From contig NZ_CP025572.1 in NCBI RefSeq assembly GCF_018336975.1, forward strand, positions 648,069 through 654,772: 6,704 nucleotides of DNA. The letters run 5' to 3'. Below, piece by piece: positions 6,202-6,704 of the stretch. Positions within the stretch are counted from its first letter, which is position 1; each line of letters starts with the position of its first letter. Below the pieces are notes generated by a model that was given only the letters and a program-made list of their open reading frames with translations, ran no database searches and was not told where the DNA came from. This stretch comes from Marinomonas sp. CT5. GTDB taxonomy: Bacteria > Pseudomonadota > Gammaproteobacteria > Pseudomonadales > Marinomonadaceae. A program made the position numbers and the translations under genes.

Positions 6202-6232
6202 AAAATCCGATTAAAAAACTTAACCGGATTTT
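6202..6232 (-). terminator. Minus-strand hairpin terminator between two IS fragments
   Basis: AAAATCCG (6202-6209) pairs with CGGATTTT (6225-6232), and TTAA (6211-6214) with TTAA (6220-6223). The one mismatch in between (A6210 against C6224) becomes a G-U pair in minus-strand RNA, giving a 13-bp stem followed by more U. It would stop leftward transcripts coming from the IS3 element at the right. Confidence 0.7.
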
Positions 6233-6264
6233 CTGGGGCAATTTAATTAAACTCAACCCTTAAG

Positions 6265-6704
6265 TGACCCCATAAAGTTGGACACTTTATTAACCGGCTA
6301 ACATTGCCTGATTTCGGTACTCTACCGGAGTCAGGCCATTTAACCCCATTTTTATTCGTTTCGTATTGTAGTAATCAATATACTCTTCAAGTTTTTGGAT
6401 CAGATCATCTGCATCTTCGAAGGTTTCTCCGTGGAATATTTCCGTTTTTAGTAATGCAAAAAAAGTTCTCTGCCATAGCATTGCCCAAACAATTTCCTTT
6501 TCGTGACATACTTTGTTGTAGCCCTTGTTTCTCCAAAAGATATCGTGTTTGCTTTTGCTGGTACTGCCAACCCTGATCACTGTGTAATATCGGTATTTCT
6601 CCTTCTTTTAGGCTACTCATCGCTTCTTTTAGCATGTCAGTCACGAGCGGTAAATGCGCTGTCTTTTTAATTTGGTAGGCAATCACCTCTTGGTTAAACA
6701 GATC
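6265..6704 (-). mobile_element. IS3-family insertion sequence, 3' end only
   Basis: The 3' end of an IS3-type element runs in from the right edge. Its terminal sequence, read inward on the plus strand from 6265, is TGACCCCATAAAGTTGGACA, with the TG end and GTTGGACA stretch usual in IS150-like members of the family. The OrfB stop codon lies 25 bases inside this end. The left end of the element is outside the window. Its terminal sequence differs from that of the element at positions 1-298, so these are probably two different IS elements. Confidence 0.75.
6290..6704 (-). pseudogene. IS3-family transposase OrfB (DDE), 5' partial and frameshifted
   Basis: The reading frame enters from the right edge (DLFNQEVIAYQIKK...) and shows the second catalytic aspartate in LHSDQGWQYQ (6578-6576) and the catalytic glutamate in NAMAENFF (6470-6468), with exactly 35 residues between them, the DD35E spacing of IS3 integrase domains. 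Directly after the glutamate a run of seven T on the minus strand (6464-6458) puts the rest out of frame. With six T the protein would continue as ALLKTEIFHGETFEDADDLI and EYIDYYNTKRIKMGLNGLTP, then VEYRNQAMLAG, with a stop at 6290-6292, an ordinary OrfB C terminus. Unshifted, the frame stops at about 6405. The GTG at 6686 is an internal codon, not a start. It is probably an inactivated transposase, unless slippage on the T run restores the frame. Confidence 0.88.

Larger units (their letters stand above)
5564..6264. other. Gene-free, IS-decayed stretch downstream of wzz
   Basis: These 700 bases contain no intact gene. They hold a perfect hairpin (5595-5621), an AT-rich segment with a short inverted repeat (ATCTTA at 5706-5711 with TAAGAT at 5718-5723), a degraded IS4-type transposase start on the minus strand (5889-6168), and a minus-strand terminator (6202-6232). 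A second minus-strand open stretch, from about 5950 to 5770 in another frame and reading ...HEMRVKLLPNNIVRQE..., is not recognised with confidence; it could be a later piece of the same dead transposase. The rest shows no feature I can support. Confidence 0.6.

Noticed and set aside
6304..6576. 90-codon plus-strand open frame in the right IS
   Set aside because: It is the complement of the OrfB coding region, which has clear catalytic motifs on the minus strand.
1..6704. Composite transposon carrying the dsbB-wzz block between two IS3 elements
   Set aside because: The two visible IS ends have different terminal sequences, and the cargo is ordinary housekeeping DNA, so the flanking copies do not look like a matched pair.

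Overview
The window looks like a stretch of low-GC gammaproteobacterial chromosome, with a short run of housekeeping genes set between insertion-sequence debris. DsbB, an Rsd/AlgQ-type sigma factor regulator, TrmB and a Wzz-type chain-length regulator together point to Gammaproteobacteria. The AT-rich codon use and protein style fit a marine Oceanospirillales-type genome such as Marinomonas; this is an inference from pattern, not from a search.

Layout. Positions 1-298 hold the 5' end of an IS3-family element transcribed leftward out of the window (OrfA start plus terminal sequence). A strong hairpin terminator (307-344) separates it from a leftward gene for a secreted or membrane-anchored FliL-like protein (363-782). 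After a 150-bp divergent spacer, genes run rightward: dsbB (933-1427), rsd/algQ (1582-2052), a WD40-repeat lipoprotein overlapping rsd by 29 bp (2024-3007), a DUF423 membrane protein 3 bp further on (3011-3436), trmB (3628-4338), and a Wzz-type polysaccharide chain-length regulator with a GTG start (4433-5563). From 5564 to 6264 there is no intact gene. That stretch holds a perfect 9-bp hairpin, a decayed IS4-family transposase start on the minus strand, and a minus-strand hairpin terminator. From 6265 to the right edge lies the 3' part of a second IS3-family element, whose OrfB has a +1 frameshift at a run of seven T just after the catalytic glutamate.

How the genes relate. rsd, the WD40 lipoprotein gene and the DUF423 gene are packed tightly enough to be one operon, with probable translational coupling at the rsd/WD40 overlap. 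dsbB (periplasmic disulfide oxidation) and trmB (tRNA m7G46) are independent housekeeping functions. wzz would normally serve a Wzy-dependent O-antigen or capsule pathway. None of that pathway is visible here, because the sequence after wzz is IS-damaged; the rest of the locus may be elsewhere or lost.

I did not find a convincing new biological system. The most useful leads are the isolated wzz beside IS decay, the rsd/WD40 lipoprotein overlap, the orphan FliL-like protein, and the frameshifted DD35E transposase.
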